From Pedobacter alluvionis (GTDB taxonomy: Bacteria > Bacteroidota > Bacteroidia > Sphingobacteriales > Sphingobacteriaceae), in contig NZ_RCCK01000010.1 of the NCBI RefSeq assembly GCF_003664035.1, forward strand, positions 186,001-250,000: a DNA stretch of 64,000 nt. The letters run 5' to 3'. Positions 33,198 to 43,179 of this stretch are shown here, piece after piece. Each line of letters starts with the position of its first letter. Within the stretch, counting starts at the first letter, position 1. Below the pieces are notes generated by a model. It had not been told where the DNA came from. It saw only the letters and a list, made by a program, of their open reading frames with translations, and did no database searches. Position numbers and translations under genes: made by a program.

Positions 33198-34656
33198 AAA
33201 AACCCCTTAATTACTAAATTGAGGCCATTAGCGCTCAAAGAAGTTACGCTATAAAGTTACGTTTGATTAACTTACCAGCGTCTAGTTTCATAAGACGTCT
33301 GCACGAATGTAGTAACACTTATTAAATAAAAAAATAAAGTAGCAGTATTTTTAACGTATTTATAACGTTTATTTTTTTTGCTTTTCAAATGTGAATAAAA
33401 TAGCTCTCCTGGTTGAATTTCTTTGGGTGGTCTGAACCGGACGAGACATTTTTAAGTTAAATAAGTATTTAATATATCAATAAACAAATCAAACAACAAT
33501 GAAAAAAAGATTTACACACTTATTCGGCTGTATCTGTCTGTCGTTTATTTCTCTGTTTTTTCTTGCCCCGTAATGGCGGAATCGGAAAGAACAGTTTCAG
33601 TGGAATCAGCGCTAACTTCATCTCCAAAAAATATATACCAGGTTCGCCTACTAGCACGCAATTGTTAAGTGCAAAATAACTGATGCAAGGAAGTTTAAAG
33701 GCGAAAAACCTTAATGGGGCTTTAAATCCCGTATTGTATCCAAACAATCTATTTTGTATGAGCGAAGGCAACTACACAATCGTTACGATGCTAGTGGGAG
33801 CCATACTGATCGCCTTGTCCGAACAAGGGTGAATAACCTTTTGCTTCCAGCTTCTCGCTTCTAACACGTGTACGATGAAAACCTGAGGTCAAAAATGTTG
33901 CAATTGAGAAAATATCTACTCTGATATTCTCCACAGGTAAATTTAACTGCTTTTCGGTTTGGTAATTTGACATAAGTCTACCCGAAAACGCCTCTGGATC
34001 CCAAAATATACCCTCCAGCTCGGCGAAAAAATCAAAATTCTTCTAAAAGAGTTAATTTCTATTAAAACCTTGATAACGATCGTTGTAAGGTAGATTTTCA
34101 ATCATATTTCAAATCCTGGCCGTTTAGTTTTCTTATTGATAATTACATATTTTGATTTTTTAATGAAGATACTGGTTTTTAGCATTTCCCCTTCTTTATT
34201 AAAAGATGATGGGTTAAGATTGGGTTATCATTTGGTAAAATATTCATTAATAAACATAATTCATTCAGTTAAATTTATAAACGTTAATCCAACGATTATT
34301 TTTAACCTAAATAAACCTTAAAACCATTATGAAATTAACAGCTTCCGGCATCAATCTAAAATTACAATACGAGTTTCTCGGTTGTAATAATTTAACCTTA
34401 CGATCCTGATTTTTCATTCTATTAGATCAGATCAATAACGGCATTAACATGTCATCAGCTATTGAATAATTTTTCACTTTATAATCCTGATTTAATTAAC
34501 ATTGAAAGTATCCTAAAAATGAAAAGAACGTTGCTTAGGCTTAACCAAGCCTCTAATGTTTAGTCAGAAAACCAAATGCTGGACTGAGAAACGTCTCGCA
34601 GGATTTATGCCCAAAACCACCTTAATTTAAATTAACAATTAACCTTAAACCATGTT
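33198..34656. other. long divergent intergenic region
   Basis: Separates the two PULs and must hold both promoters. Apart from the short signal-peptide remnant at 33499-33573, no gene is supported; the minus-strand frames at 33520-33771 and 33791-33973 have no family signature. The stretch 33290-33400 and 34060-34330 is very AT-rich. No TAnnTTTG box was found close to either start, in keeping with sigma-factor-dependent promoters. Confidence 0.5.
33499..33573 (+). pseudogene. isolated signal-peptide fragment
   Basis: ATG 33499 encodes a 24-residue peptide (MKKRFTHLFGCICLSFISLF then FLAP) that has the shape of an export signal and then stops. No continuing frame of recognisable protein follows. 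It is probably the 5' end of a deleted exported-enzyme gene; a short functional peptide cannot be ruled out. Confidence 0.35.
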
Positions 34657-37600
34657 ATGAAAAAACGATTACTATTTCTATCGATTAGTTTGATCTTCTG
34701 CTTGAAGATCTTTGCACAAACAGGCACCATCAAGGGTAAGGTGCTTGGTACAGATAGTTTGCCTATTCCGGGCGCATCTGTAAGAATAAAAAATACAAAT
34801 ATTGGTACTTCTACTGCCGATGATGGTTCTTTCTCTATTAGTGCCAAGGGAAAAGTGACCCTTTCGGTAAGCGCTGTTGGCTTTCCGACCAAAGAATTAA
34901 TCGCTTCTGATCAGCTCCCAGTTACCATTATCCTGCAAGAGGATAACAAGGCTTTGGGGGACGTTGTCGTTGTAGGTTACGGAACGCAAAAGAAAATTAC
35001 TGTTACTGGCTCGATTGCCACCATTGGCACAAAAGAACTTCAACAAAGTCCGGTGGCCAATCTTAGTAATGCACTGGCTGGTAGGTTGCCAGGCTTAATT
35101 ACCGTACAGAACAGTGGTGAGCCAGGATTTGACGGCTCACAATTATGGATTAGGGGTATGGCGACCTTTTCGGGAAGTCAGGCTCCACTGATACTGGTAG
35201 ACGGGGTTGAGCGATCATTCTCTAGCATAGATGCAAATGAAGTTGAAAGCATTTCCATTTTAAAGGATGCATCATCTACTGCAATTTACGGGGTGCGTGG
35301 TGCAAATGGTGTGGTATTGGTAACTACCCGTCGCGGTGTTGAGGGAAAGCCACAAATTACCTTTACGGCACAAACAGGCCTTCAAGAACCAACCCGTTTA
35401 CCTTCTTATCTTGACTCCTATGATGCTTTAAGTCTTTATCGTGTAGGATTGCAAAACGATAAACAGAATTTCTCGCAGTATACCGATGAATATTTGAATA
35501 AGTTTCGTGACCGTAGCCATCCAGCTTACGAATATCTATACCCGAACGTAAATTGGCTGAAAGAGTTATTAAAGCCAAATTCAAGGATGAATCAAGGGAA
35601 CCTGAACGTTAGCGGAGGTACAAAGGGCGTGCGTTATTTTACGTCTATTTCTTACCTCCAACAAAACGGACAGTATAATTTTGAGGACCGGATACAGGAT
35701 TATAATATCCAGGCGGTAAGTAATAAATACAACTTTAGGTCCAACATCGATCTTGACGTTACCAAAGACCTTAGCATGGAGCTGAATTTGGGAGCTATCG
35801 TATTTGATAATAATTATCCCCCAAATAGTGCGGCAACTTTATTCAACGCTCTACAATCTACACCGCCGTGGTTATACCCGATGACAAATCCGAATGGAAC
35901 AATAGCTATGCTACCTGCGAAACCCTATAATCCTTATGGTTTATTAACCGCTGGTGGCTATCAGAGAAACTTCCAAAATACTTTGCAGGCTACTGCGGGC
36001 TTCAACTTGAATATGCCATGGATAACCAAAGGGCTAAGCGTTAAAGCCAGGCTTTCTTTTGATTCTTACAACTTCAGAAATATACTGAGGAGACAGGCAT
36101 ATTTTACCTACCAGTATTCCTTGGGCAATGATCAGGAAACCGATTTAAACAAGGGTAGCTATACCAAAGTTGGTGATGGTAATAACGTACTAAGTTATGA
36201 GGTAAATGCAAATAGTAACCGTAGGACCAATTTAGAAGCCTATATCAATTACAACCGCATCTTTGGTCAAGACCATGCAGTTACCGGGATGTTCTTATAC
36301 ACCCAGCAGAGCTTTTTTGCCGCTGTTGGCAGTGGTGCAGCGATCGAGGGATTGCCGTTTAAATACAACGGATTTGTTGGGCGTGCTACCTATGCCTATA
36401 AAAACAAATATTTGGGCGAGGTGAACTTTGGTTATAATGGTTCTGAGAACTTTCCAAAGGGTCAACGTTATGATTTCTTTCCGTCAGTTTCAGTGGGTTA
36501 TGTAATATCCAACGAAGATTTTTTTGCGGATAATGTTCAATTCATCAATTTACTTAAGCTTAGGGCTTCTGCCGGAATTGTGGGCAACGATAAGATCGGA
36601 GGAAGAAGATTTCTTTATCAAAGTACATGGAGCCTAGGGGGAACAGGTTATCAGTTCGGCAGAAATTATGATGGAAATTCCTTTGGTGGGTCGATCGAAG
36701 ACTACACCGGAAACGAGACCGTAACATGGGAACAGGCAAACAAGTATAACATAGGGCTGGACTTAGGTTTATGGAAAGATGCGCTGACATTCACCGGTGA
36801 TGTGTTTTACGAACGCAGGAATAATATTTTAGCACAACCAGGTACTTTGCCCTCGCTTTTGGGTATTACAAATTTGCCGTTGGTCAATCTGGGATCGGTG
36901 GAGAATAAAGGTTTTGAAGTCGCTGTGGAATACCGTAAAAGAAGTATGAAACTAGGGTATTTTGTTAAGGCAAACTTCTCTTTTGCCCGTAACAAAATAT
37001 TGGAGATGGATGAGCCTACCTTGGCAGGAAGAAGTTATATCCAAAGAACTGGTAGAAGTATCAATGATCAGTATTCGTTAATCGCTTTAGGCCTTTTCCA
37101 ATCACAGGCAGAGATCAACAGCAGTCCGGACCAATCGGGCTATGGCGTTGTACAGCCTGGCGACATCAAGTACAGAGATATGAATGGCGATAATAAGATC
37201 GATGAGTTGGATGTTGCCTTTTTAGGAAAGAACTCTGTTCCGGAAAAAATGGCGGGTTTTGCCTTTGGTTTTAATGCCCTGGGTTTCGATTTGAGTGTTT
37301 TGTTTCAAGGTGCATTTGGCGGCAATGTGTGGCTAACCGGACCAGCAATGTGGCCATTCTCAGGAGATTCGGGTATATTGAGCGATATTAAGGATAATCA
37401 CTGGACACCAGCAAATCCAGAAGCCAAATACCCACGTTTATCCTATGCTTCAAATAGCAATAACCATAGGGTTTCATCTTTCTGGCTAATGTCTTCGGAT
37501 TATCTGCGCCTAAAGAATGTGGAATTGGGCTATACCATTCCGACAAAACTTGTAAACAAGATTGGGCTTAGAACTGCCAGGATATTCATGAACGGGATCA

Positions 37601-37710
37601 ATTTATATACCTGGGATAAAATGAAAATTGTAGATCCAGAAACACCAAATGATTCTAGAAACTATCCTCAGCAACGTGTATTTAACGGTGGTATAACCTT
37701 TGGATTATAG
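34657..37710 (+). CDS. SusC/RagA TonB-dependent transporter without STN domain
   Basis: A 1017-residue outer-membrane importer. The signal peptide (to about FAQ, residue 21) leads directly to the carboxypeptidase-regulatory-like domain (~22-95; IKGKVLGTDSLPIPGASVRIKN), then the plug (DVVVVGYGTQKK; GRLPGLITVQNSGEPG; STAIYGVRGANGVVLVTTRR) and the barrel, ending VFNGGITFGL. Unlike SusC1 it has no STN domain, so cannot signal through FecR; it is probably controlled by a hybrid two-component or other regulator located elsewhere. It forms an operon with SusD2 (35-nt gap) closed by a strong terminator at 39677. Confidence 0.95.
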   Translation: MKKRLLFLSISLIFCLKIFAQTGTIKGKVLGTDSLPIPGASVRIKNTNIGTSTADDGSFSISAKGKVTLSVSAVGFPTKELIASDQLPVTIILQEDNKALGDVVVVGYGTQKKITVTGSIATIGTKELQQSPVANLSNALAGRLPGLITVQNSGEPGFDGSQLWIRGMATFSGSQAPLILVDGVERSFSSIDANEVESISILKDASSTAIYGVRGANGVVLVTTRRGVEGKPQITFTAQTGLQEPTRLPSYLDSYDALSLYRVGLQNDKQNFSQYTDEYLNKFRDRSHPAYEYLYPNVNWLKELLKPNSRMNQGNLNVSGGTKGVRYFTSISYLQQNGQYNFEDRIQDYNIQAVSNKYNFRSNIDLDVTKDLSMELNLGAIVFDNNYPPNSAATLFNALQSTPPWLYPMTNPNGTIAMLPAKPYNPYGLLTAGGYQRNFQNTLQATAGFNLNMPWITKGLSVKARLSFDSYNFRNILRRQAYFTYQYSLGNDQETDLNKGSYTKVGDGNNVLSYEVNANSNRRTNLEAYINYNRIFGQDHAVTGMFLYTQQSFFAAVGSGAAIEGLPFKYNGFVGRATYAYKNKYLGEVNFGYNGSENFPKGQRYDFFPSVSVGYVISNEDFFADNVQFINLLKLRASAGIVGNDKIGGRRFLYQSTWSLGGTGYQFGRNYDGNSFGGSIEDYTGNETVTWEQANKYNIGLDLGLWKDALTFTGDVFYERRNNILAQPGTLPSLLGITNLPLVNLGSVENKGFEVAVEYRKRSMKLGYFVKANFSFARNKILEMDEPTLAGRSYIQRTGRSINDQYSLIALGLFQSQAEINSSPDQSGYGVVQPGDIKYRDMNGDNKIDELDVAFLGKNSVPEKMAGFAFGFNALGFDLSVLFQGAFGGNVWLTGPAMWPFSGDSGILSDIKDNHWTPANPEAKYPRLSYASNSNNHRVSSFWLMSSDYLRLKNVELGYTIPTKLVNKIGLRTARIFMNGINLYTWDKMKIVDPETPNDSRNYPQQRVFNGGITFGL

Positions 37711-37745
37711 TCGTCGCATTAATAAAAAATTTAATTATATTGAAT

Positions 37746-39656
37746 ATGAAAATATATTTCAACAAAAAAAACAAGCTCAACACTATTGTTTTTATATTAT
37801 TGGGTTTAGCTGTATTATCTTCCTGTAAGAAATACCTTGACGTGGTGCCGAATGAACTGGTGACCGAGGATAAAGTTTGGGGAAACATTAATAATGCAAA
37901 CGGGGCATTAGCAAACCTTTATAGTGGGCTACCGACCGCGATCAGTCCAAATGGTGAGGCCCTAGATGAAATCACGGCCGCTACAGATGAATCCTTCCAT
38001 CATTGGGGCGCTGGTTTCCCCTCTTTAAAATATAATGATGGTGCATGGAATACAGTGGATAATCCATTTGGAAATTGGACAGAACAATACCAAAAGATCA
38101 GGAAAGCAAATCTCTTTTTGGAAAACATAGACCAAGTGCCAATTCCTGGGGATCAGGCTACTTACTATGCGACAAGAATACCCCACTACAAAGCCGAAGC
38201 AAGGTTTTTAAGGGCAATGTTCTATTTTGAATTGCTTAAGAGATATGGCGGTGTACCAATTATTACCAAGTCATATTCGGTAGCGGATGCTGAAGAATTG
38301 AAGACCGTGGCGAGAAACTCTGTAGATGAGGTGGTGAGCTTTATTGTAAGCGAATGCGAAGATGTAGCGCCAATGCTTTTAACTGTACATCCTGATGCAG
38401 AGCTTGGCCGTGTTAACAAAGGCGCTGCCCTGGCACTGGCAGCTAAAACGCTGTTGTACGCCGCAAGTCCCTTGTTCAATGGTAACCCAACCTATGCGTC
38501 CATTAAAAATAAAGATGGAAAGGCTTTGTTTAGTTCGGCTTATGACAAGGAAAAATGGAAAAAAGCAGCAGATGCGGCTAAAAAGGTGTTAGATTATTAC
38601 AATAATGTAGCTCTGCCCAGAGCATATGGAAATGATGACATCAATAGCTACGCGGCGATATTTAACACACGCGAATGGACAGAGACAATATTAGCTTTCA
38701 CTTTACCTAAAAACAAAGTGTTAGACTTGTCATTAAACGCTTTTGGCGGACCGTTTGGCGGTTGGGGTCAATATAGTCCGTTGCAAGAGTTGGTGGATAG
38801 TTATGAGATGAAAAATGGATTTCCAATTAATCATCCTGGCTCTGGCTACCAAAAAGATGGTGTTTGGTCCGAATGGTTTTGGGGCGGGGATGGAACGAAT
38901 GCCTGGGTTTACCTGGATAACATATCTAATCGTTTTAAAAATAGAGATCCAAGATTTTATGCGACTATCAGTTTCCATAACAGCAAATGGGCGGCAGTAC
39001 GCACTAGCCAAACCCCTATAAGGTTAGCCTATTGGGGAAGCAATAACGGTGTTTCTCAGGCTTGGCCAAAAAGTGGAGGTACTTATACCGTTAGTGGCTA
39101 CAATGTACGTAAATGGTTAGATCCGAAGGTTGACCCTACGAACTGGTGGACTTCGCCCGACGCCCAGAGAAACTATCCTATATTTAGGTTGGCAGAATTT
39201 TACCTGGCATATGCAGAAGCTTTAAATGAATACTATGGAGGGCCAAATGCTGAAGCATTCACAGCCATTAATAAGGTGAGGGCTAGGGTAAATATGCCAG
39301 CTTTGCCGGTAGCGGGTGTAGCTGGAGATAATACGCAAGTTGGTTTCAGAAATCGCGTACAGAATGAAAAACGTATCGAATTCGCTTTTGAAGGGCATCG
39401 TTTTTGGGATGTGAGAAGATGGTTAATTGCAGAAACTGTGGATAATGGACCTGTACATGGTCTTAATGCTAGACCTACTACAGCCGAACTTACTGCCACT
39501 GGACTTGATCCACAAAGTCAGGCAGCTGGATTGGCCGCTTTTTATAAAGAAACAGTGATCCAAACCAGAGTTTTCGTGAAACGCCATTATTTAATGCCAA
39601 TTCCTCAAAGGGAAATTGATGTGAATAAAGAACTAGTTCAAAATTTTGGGTGGTAA
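37746..39656 (+). CDS. SusD/RagB-family surface glycan-binding lipoprotein
   Basis: A 636-residue lipoprotein from ATG 37746 (a TTG two codons earlier is in frame). Lipobox LSSC gives Cys27. SusD features are GALANLYSGLPTAI, ARFLRAMFYFELLKRYGGVPIITK, FRLAEFYLAYAEALNEYYGGPN and FAFEGHRFWDVRRWLI, ending in LMPIPQREIDVN. It is longer than SusD1 and distantly related. It pairs with SusC2 and probably binds the arabinose-rich oligosaccharides produced by the downstream enzymes, which is inferred from position. Confidence 0.94.
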   Translation: MKIYFNKKNKLNTIVFILLGLAVLSSCKKYLDVVPNELVTEDKVWGNINNANGALANLYSGLPTAISPNGEALDEITAATDESFHHWGAGFPSLKYNDGAWNTVDNPFGNWTEQYQKIRKANLFLENIDQVPIPGDQATYYATRIPHYKAEARFLRAMFYFELLKRYGGVPIITKSYSVADAEELKTVARNSVDEVVSFIVSECEDVAPMLLTVHPDAELGRVNKGAALALAAKTLLYAASPLFNGNPTYASIKNKDGKALFSSAYDKEKWKKAADAAKKVLDYYNNVALPRAYGNDDINSYAAIFNTREWTETILAFTLPKNKVLDLSLNAFGGPFGGWGQYSPLQELVDSYEMKNGFPINHPGSGYQKDGVWSEWFWGGDGTNAWVYLDNISNRFKNRDPRFYATISFHNSKWAAVRTSQTPIRLAYWGSNNGVSQAWPKSGGTYTVSGYNVRKWLDPKVDPTNWWTSPDAQRNYPIFRLAEFYLAYAEALNEYYGGPNAEAFTAINKVRARVNMPALPVAGVAGDNTQVGFRNRVQNEKRIEFAFEGHRFWDVRRWLIAETVDNGPVHGLNARPTTAELTATGLDPQSQAAGLAAFYKETVIQTRVFVKRHYLMPIPQREIDVNKELVQNFGW

Positions 39657-39676
39657 AATTTAAGTTTTGTCATGTT

Positions 39677-39715
39677 AAAAGCCCCATTTTGCAATCTGCA
39701 AAATGGGGCTTTTTT
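39677..39715 (+). terminator. Rho-independent terminator of the SusC2-SusD2 operon
   Basis: A perfect 17-bp inverted repeat (39677-39693 with 39697-39713) with a three-base loop, GC-rich centre (gcccc/ggggc) and a run of T extending to 39715, starting 20 nt after the SusD2 stop. The A-tract on the left could also let it serve transcripts arriving on the minus strand. The frame 39672-39944 across it is not considered a gene. Confidence 0.9.
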
Positions 39716-39995
39716 CGGAATTCCAGTCCAAACTGCTCTTTTGAGATTTAGTAAGAACGGTAGGAAGTTATTGCTTATGGTGTTGAGGGTTAAAGTTGGT
39801 ACATTGTTTCCCTTTTTATCTCCGCTAACATGGGAAAGCGCTCCACTTTCTGTACACAAGCCAACTTTATCTGATCGAAGTAATGTAGACGGTTCTACAC
39901 CACTATTTACCTTTAAAATGTTAAACTGGAATTGCTACATTTGACTGGAGGTTTTTATTTGTCAGATTTAAACATTAAACTTTAAATTTGAATAT

Positions 39996-40067
39996 ATGAG
40001 CAGACGAATATTTGATGAGCCTTTTAAAAGAATGGCTTTGGATCTGGCCCATGCGCGGGGTTCGATC
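39996..40067 (+). pseudogene. IS3-family OrfA transposase, 5' fragment
   Basis: ATG 39996 encodes MSRRIFDEPFKRMALDLAHA followed by RGSI, the well-known start of IS3-group OrfA proteins (helix-turn-helix N-terminus, of the form FxEEFKxxAVxL...GS). The similarity stops after about 24 codons. The rest of OrfA and all of OrfB are missing; the downstream sequence is the 3' end of the convergent GH127 gene, whose stop is at 40102. No terminal repeat was recognised. This is the scar of an insertion sequence. Confidence 0.6.
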
Positions 40068-40101
40068 TTATCATTTCGATCTGAACTGTTCCTCCAATTG
40101 C

Positions 40102-43100
40102 TTATTTTAAGGTCACATCCAGGTAAACAGAATGACGGCCGTATGTTTCATAAAATGGTTTAAAAGCAACATTGTCAATCGTGAATCTTAGCTGTTGTGG
40201 ATCGCCTTTAATGGTTTTGCTAATGTCCTGTGCATTTAAGGTGATTTTACGCCATTCTTTTCTTGCTTCCGGCTCTTGCGCAGCAAGCAGTATCGGGCCG
40301 TAAAATAAGCTGGCTATGTTCTGCTGGTCCATAACCGGATCAAGGTGGAATTGGAATGGCATTTTTAATTCTATCATATCGCCATCTTTCCAATTGCGGC
40401 TAATTTTCAGGTAACTGCCCGGGCTGGCCGTAAACTTTTGTTCTTTACCATTAATTTTTACAAAAAAACCTTTGGTTGCCCATCCCGGTACCCGCACGTT
40501 GAGGTCAAATTTTCCACTCCCTTTAATCGTCAGTTTGGTGTGGTCTTCTTTTGGGAAATCTGTTGTTTGTTCTATTTTTATATTGCGCGCTTTCCAGTCT
40601 AGTGTAGAAGGGATATACAGATTTACGTAAAGCGCCTGGTTATCCTTGCTTTTAAAATAAATTGAATTTTGTAGCTTGGTACTGCTCTCTAATGCTGTAC
40701 CGTTACAGCAGGTAAAGCCTTTCATATCCGGATTGCTAAATTGTTTAACAGAACCTGGTCTGAGCGGCACGTGATAGGTATTTGCCGGACTTTTTTCGGC
40801 AACTGATGCCAGGATATGATTGTAAAGGCCACGTTCATAATAATCCATCAACTCTGCCTTTTGATCGAAGAGAAAAAGATCGCCCGTTAACTTAAGCATG
40901 TTGTAGGTAGCACAGGTTTCATTCTGGCCCCCTTCAGAGAAACCATTTTCGTACAGGGTTGATGGCTGGGCAGTAAAACATTCGGCATTAGCCGGATTAC
41001 GTGCACCTGCAACACCTCCAATACTATACATGTAATCATTCACCATTTTGTGCCAAAAATTATCTGCCACTTTGTAATACTCAGGATTGTTGGCAACACG
41101 ATACATTTCTATACTTCCCACCACCTGTGGGATATGTTGATTGGCATGCAACCCACGGAAATTGTCGACATTTTTCGCCAGGCCATTCGAATGTGCGGTA
41201 TCGCCAAAGAATACTTTAATGTTATCAAATAATTGTGCTGTTTTAAGGTAGCGCTGTTCACCCGTGATGCTGTACATCCGGGCCATCGACTCGTTCATCC
41301 CGCCAAATTCACCGGCAATGTAGGTGTTCCACATCTTGATGAGCGTTTCTTGTGGCAACTGGCTTAAACGGGCATATACCCAGTCGCTCATGTTTGCCGC
41401 TATTTCGAGGGCTTTTTTATTGCCGCTTACTTCGTAAACATCAATTAAGCCCGCCAGGATTTTATGCAAGGTATAATAAGGTGCCCAGATCTGGTTGTTC
41501 TGTCCGCCGTATTTAGCTCCTTTTTCCAGCATGATAAATTGATCGGGAGGGTAAGCGCTGATAAATCCTTTCCCCCAGTTCCAGTAATCAGTGCGGATGC
41601 CCTTATCGCTAAGGTCTGAATCAAAATCCGATTTGCCGGGGTCATGCGGAACAGCTGTAGGATCGGATACATAGGGGCCGCCTGCATTTTGTGCCTTTCC
41701 TGATAACATCGATAATTCGTAAAGCGTATTGACCATATCGTCCATCTTTTTCGCGAAATTAGCGTGGAGTGCCTTATCATAACCTGTACCGGCATAAGCC
41801 TGTGCAATGGCAGAAAGGTAATGGCCTGTAGCATGCCCTCTTAATTTAGTATCCTGACTATCCCATACACCTAAGGGTTCTGCACCTTGAGGTTGTTTTT
41901 GACCAAAAGCGTGGCGAAACATATACAAAAAGGAATTTGGATCGGTTTGGGCTAATGTTCTGATAAATTTATCACGGTTTTCGATAAATTTAGTTTCGTG
42001 TCCATGCGCATCGGTTTTAAGTGAAACCTGGTCCAGATGAAAAGCCTCCAGATTTGAAACCGGAGTGATCTGCTCTTTTGACGCATTTATGGTAACAAAT
42101 GCTTTTGGTTTAAAATCTGTTCCGGAAACCCGGCCGGTTACGGTATATTTTCCTGGTTTGAGAACAGCCGTATTGTTTATGTCAGAAGGCCACAACACCC
42201 GTACTTTTGGGCCTTTTAATCCGTTCTTGTAAGTCCCTGGAAGGTAACCTGGTAATCGCGGTAAATTCCCAACTGCTGTTTCTATTTCAATATCCGCAAC
42301 ATGCGTGAGGTAAGTATTGTAAAGCTGTGCCTTGTCTTTGTTAAAGCGTGGAAGATCGTCTTCACTTTTACCGACATTCACCGCAGTCTGCTGCGCGCCT
42401 TTCTGCGAATTGTTGTAAATCCCGGCAATCTGTCTGCCGGTAAGGGGAATACGATAAATGCGGAAATCGTGCAACATGGCATTAAGATAAGGCGCGTCTG
42501 GCAACATCGATTTTCCGATATAGAGCAATTTTTTGTCTTTTGATTGCTGATCAAATACGGCCGTCAGTTCTTGTGTGATATTTTTTGCTTCGGCTACAGG
42601 CTTGCCATTTACATAAGTGCTCATAGATTTTGAAGGCGCATCGATGACTACCGTAAGATAGACCCACTTGTTCATTTCAATTGCTGCCGAAACCGCTTCC
42701 TTGCTGTTGCGCTCATTCGCTTTTAGCTGCGCCAGAAAACCTTTCCGGATTTTTGTACCTATTGGTGCTGCAAAAAAATGTTTGCCGGCATCCTTTCCGA
42801 AATCAAAAAACGATTGCCCAACCTGGCCCGACCGTAAGTAGATCCATCCGGATATGCTGAGTGATTCAACATCAGCCAGTGCCTCTGATGGAATTGTAAC
42901 AAAGGAATTGTCGTGCCCGGAAAGCGATAAAACTTTTCCAAAACGATTATCATTAACAAACTCTGGGTTGGAGCCCTGAAATTTGGCATGCAGATTATTT
43001 CTTGACCAGTCTTTTAAATCTCCATTAAAGATATACCGTGCACTCATTCCTGTTTCACCGATGCCATCAAGGATCTGATCACCATTTTGCGCCAGAACGG

Positions 43101-43164
43101 TGTTACTTGCCGATATAAAAACTGCAAGACATAGAATGGAGCGGAGCACTTTGTAAATTTTCAT
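40102..43164 (-). CDS. beta-L-arabinofuranosidase, GH127/GH146-type (DUF1680), with N-terminal LamG and Ig-like domains
   Basis: About 1020 residues from ATG 43164, with signal peptide to about NTVLAQ. Residues ~40-260 form a concanavalin/LamG-like domain (ARYIFNGDLKDWSRN; SLSISGWIYLRSG), ~290-370 a bacterial-Ig-like-4 domain (VRVLWPSDINNTAVLKPGKY), and ~375-1020 the Glyco_hydro_127 barrel. The active-site set known from HypBA1 is present: Glu749 and Cys751 (ETCATYN) and Cys819-Cys820 (TCCNGT), i.e. the Glu/three-Cys zinc site with a cysteine nucleophile. It should release beta-L-arabinofuranose from plant glycans; the LamG domain probably binds polysaccharide. It converges on the SusD2 operon. 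An IS3 scar lies just past its stop. Confidence 0.9.
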   Translation of the reverse strand: MKIYKVLRSILCLAVFISASNTVLAQNGDQILDGIGETGMSARYIFNGDLKDWSRNNLHAKFQGSNPEFVNDNRFGKVLSLSGHDNSFVTIPSEALADVESLSISGWIYLRSGQVGQSFFDFGKDAGKHFFAAPIGTKIRKGFLAQLKANERNSKEAVSAAIEMNKWVYLTVVIDAPSKSMSTYVNGKPVAEAKNITQELTAVFDQQSKDKKLLYIGKSMLPDAPYLNAMLHDFRIYRIPLTGRQIAGIYNNSQKGAQQTAVNVGKSEDDLPRFNKDKAQLYNTYLTHVADIEIETAVGNLPRLPGYLPGTYKNGLKGPKVRVLWPSDINNTAVLKPGKYTVTGRVSGTDFKPKAFVTINASKEQITPVSNLEAFHLDQVSLKTDAHGHETKFIENRDKFIRTLAQTDPNSFLYMFRHAFGQKQPQGAEPLGVWDSQDTKLRGHATGHYLSAIAQAYAGTGYDKALHANFAKKMDDMVNTLYELSMLSGKAQNAGGPYVSDPTAVPHDPGKSDFDSDLSDKGIRTDYWNWGKGFISAYPPDQFIMLEKGAKYGGQNNQIWAPYYTLHKILAGLIDVYEVSGNKKALEIAANMSDWVYARLSQLPQETLIKMWNTYIAGEFGGMNESMARMYSITGEQRYLKTAQLFDNIKVFFGDTAHSNGLAKNVDNFRGLHANQHIPQVVGSIEMYRVANNPEYYKVADNFWHKMVNDYMYSIGGVAGARNPANAECFTAQPSTLYENGFSEGGQNETCATYNMLKLTGDLFLFDQKAELMDYYERGLYNHILASVAEKSPANTYHVPLRPGSVKQFSNPDMKGFTCCNGTALESSTKLQNSIYFKSKDNQALYVNLYIPSTLDWKARNIKIEQTTDFPKEDHTKLTIKGSGKFDLNVRVPGWATKGFFVKINGKEQKFTASPGSYLKISRNWKDGDMIELKMPFQFHLDPVMDQQNIASLFYGPILLAAQEPEARKEWRKITLNAQDISKTIKGDPQQLRFTIDNVAFKPFYETYGRHSVYLDVTLK

Positions 43165-43179
43165 ATTTTCTATTATCAA

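Noticed and set aside
33520..33973. Two minus-strand frames (83 and 60 codons) in the divergent PUL spacer
   Set aside because: No family signature, no export signal, and they overlap the signal-peptide remnant on the other strand.
39672..39944. Plus-strand frame of 90 codons across the SusCD2 terminator
   Set aside because: It begins inside a perfect terminator hairpin and has no recognisable protein features.
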